Assembly: GCA_012727415.1 (NCBI GenBank)
Contig: JAAYHI010000034.1
Coordinates: forward strand, 1-6,252
Direction: 5' to 3'
Source: Bacillota bacterium
GTDB lineage: Bacteria > Bacillota > Proteinivoracia > UBA4975
DNA: 6,252 nucleotides
This document shows, one piece after another, positions 5,092-6,252 of this stretch (positions are counted from its first letter, which is position 1; every line of letters starts with the position of its first letter). The position numbers were made by a program, and so were the translations under genes. The notes under the pieces were generated by a model, which was not told the DNA's origin, did no database searches, and was given only the letters and a program-made list of their open reading frames with translations.

Positions 5092-6252
5092 TTAGCCTCC
5101 ATTTTCCGGCGCTTCCTCCGAGGCGCCATTTTCTTCATCAGCATCAGGCTCGGAAGTTGCCTTGGCCCACTTGGCGGCATCATCCCGGCTTGCGGCATTA
5201 AAGGCCAATAGTTCGCGGGTGTCCTGCTCCCACTGGACCTGCTCCCGGTGAAATACCCGGCCGATAAATAAGCGGCGCAGTTTTTGCAATTCCGGCAGCC
5301 TGAGCACTGAGTAATAGTATTTCAGGTACCTGGGTTCAGTCAGCTTCTCCTCTGCCAGGTAAATTGGCTCCCGGCGGAAATTAATTGCCAACATACAGCG
5401 ATTGATCTCCATCACCAAGTCCTCGGCCTTGGCCATGATGTCTTTTTTTAGTTTAGGGAATTGTTCCCGGGAGACAATGCGGAAGAAATATGTTGCCCTC
5501 CCCGCCTCAGCACTGGATGTAGCCTCCATGGCGATAGCGTTGCTGCCCGGGATGGGGATAAGGAACCACAGGTATGGAGAATCTTTTTGAGCCAGATCCT
5601 GCTTAAACCCGATACATTGCTGGTCAGTGCCGGCAAGGGCAGTGAGGAACTCATACTCCTGCCTAATCCCTGCAACATCCAGCTGCCTCTCAAAGCTCTT
5701 CCACATAGCTGGGTCAATCTGTTCAATATCCCTGCGCCGCACTGCCCGTCCCTCTCCCATGAGCCCGGCGGCCTGGTGAATTGCTGCCGGGGCAGCGGTG
5801 GGGGCTAATTCCCGCAGCAACCCTTGGGCCTTGGCCATCAACTCCTGCCTGGCGGCGTCAAAATCATCGGAAAAGGGAGTGAACTCCCGGCCCAATTTAC
5901 TTAAAGAATATACACCGTCCTCAGTGCGAATGTGCAGTATGTAGCCATCAGCCTGTACTGAGGTAACAAACGAATAGGGCACTCTGACTGGCTCATGGTA
6001 GTCGGGGATTATCAGCAGGGCTGTGTCGCAGAGGCGCAACTCACAGTTGCCCAGGTCAACTTCCTTTCCCTGATCCCCCTTGACGCTGCAGATAGCAGCA
6101 ATGCCACCCCGGCGCACCCTTTCCTGCATAAGGAGGTCATTGATAATTGTCTCATTGCGCTGGCCAATCAAGACTCGGACAAAGTCCTCATATTTGTTGC
6201 CTAAATGAAGTAAATCTAGTTTTTCATCTTTTACCTGGACAGATAGTCTGTA
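5092..6252 (-). CDS. Large soluble protein of unknown function, first visible gene of the zinc-ribbon operon (N-terminus cut by window edge)
   Basis: The frame stays open from the stop at 5092-5094 to the window edge, giving 386 residues with no start that has a ribosome site. A TTG at 6171 is an unlikely start because 27 sensible codons precede it without a stop. Numbering from the edge, residues 10-45 are helical (HLGNKYEDF, IGQRNETIINDLLMQE), about 50-120 look beta-rich and could form a PH-like or similar small domain, about 145-170 are an alanine-rich linker, and about 180-345 are a mixed alpha/beta region with YLWFLIPIPGSNAIAM in its core. The last 20 or so residues are strongly acidic (DADEENGASEEAPENGG). 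I recognise no catalytic motif, signal peptide or transmembrane helix. Its tight linkage to two zinc-ribbon genes suggests these three products act together, by inference only. Confidence 0.8.
   Translation of the reverse strand, partial: YRLSVQVKDEKLDLLHLGNKYEDFVRVLIGQRNETIINDLLMQERVRRGGIAAICSVKGDQGKEVDLGNCELRLCDTALLIIPDYHEPVRVPYSFVTSVQADGYILHIRTEDGVYSLSKLGREFTPFSDDFDAARQELMAKAQGLLRELAPTAAPAAIHQAAGLMGEGRAVRRRDIEQIDPAMWKSFERQLDVAGIRQEYEFLTALAGTDQQCIGFKQDLAQKDSPYLWFLIPIPGSNAIAMEATSSAEAGRATYFFRIVSREQFPKLKKDIMAKAEDLVMEINRCMLAINFRREPIYLAEEKLTEPRYLKYYYSVLRLPELQKLRRLFIGRVFHREQVQWEQDTRELLAFNAASRDDAAKWAKATSEPDADEENGASEEAPENGG

Overview
The window is bacterial DNA of moderate GC. It has strong GGAGG-type ribosome binding sites, tightly packed genes, a lipoprotein signal and an energy-coupling-factor (ECF) transporter S component next to a P-loop kinase. 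Together these suggest a Firmicute of the class Clostridia. That placement comes from gene style and remembered family distribution, not from a phylogenetic marker. Six protein genes are supported, two of them cut by the window edges. I see no rRNA, tRNA, CRISPR array, transposase or complete mobile element.

Layout. Bases 1-1517 (minus strand) hold most of a secreted lipoprotein with a zinc-metallopeptidase HEFFH motif; its C-terminus lies beyond base 1. Upstream on the same strand (1617-2135) is a small two-helix membrane protein of unknown function. A divergent intergenic region of about 330 bases follows. It holds a near-perfect inverted repeat (2211-2237), two tandem copies of a 31-base palindromic-ended repeat (2250-2312) and a cluster of hairpins that can fold as a three-way junction (2329-2375) plus another hairpin (2395-2411). 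On the plus strand come an ECF S component (2467-3003) and, overlapping it by 11 bases, a two-domain protein (2993-4060) with a uridine-kinase-like P-loop domain. A bidirectional terminator (4059-4088) separates this pair from a convergent minus-strand operon (6252 to 4085). That operon encodes a 5'-truncated soluble protein of at least 386 residues, a 108-residue protein made of four zinc ribbons and a 221-residue protein with several zinc ribbons.

How the genes may work together. The S component and kinase are translationally coupled, which fits uptake of a small vitamin- or nucleoside-like molecule followed by phosphorylation; the substrate is not readable from sequence, and no ECF ATPase or T component is in the window. 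The zinc-ribbon operon has 2- and 12-base gene spacings and looks like a co-produced cytoplasmic complex of unknown role. It and the hairpin-rich leader of the transporter pair are the best candidates for something undescribed. The lipoprotein peptidase and the membrane protein may be co-transcribed but show no clear functional link.
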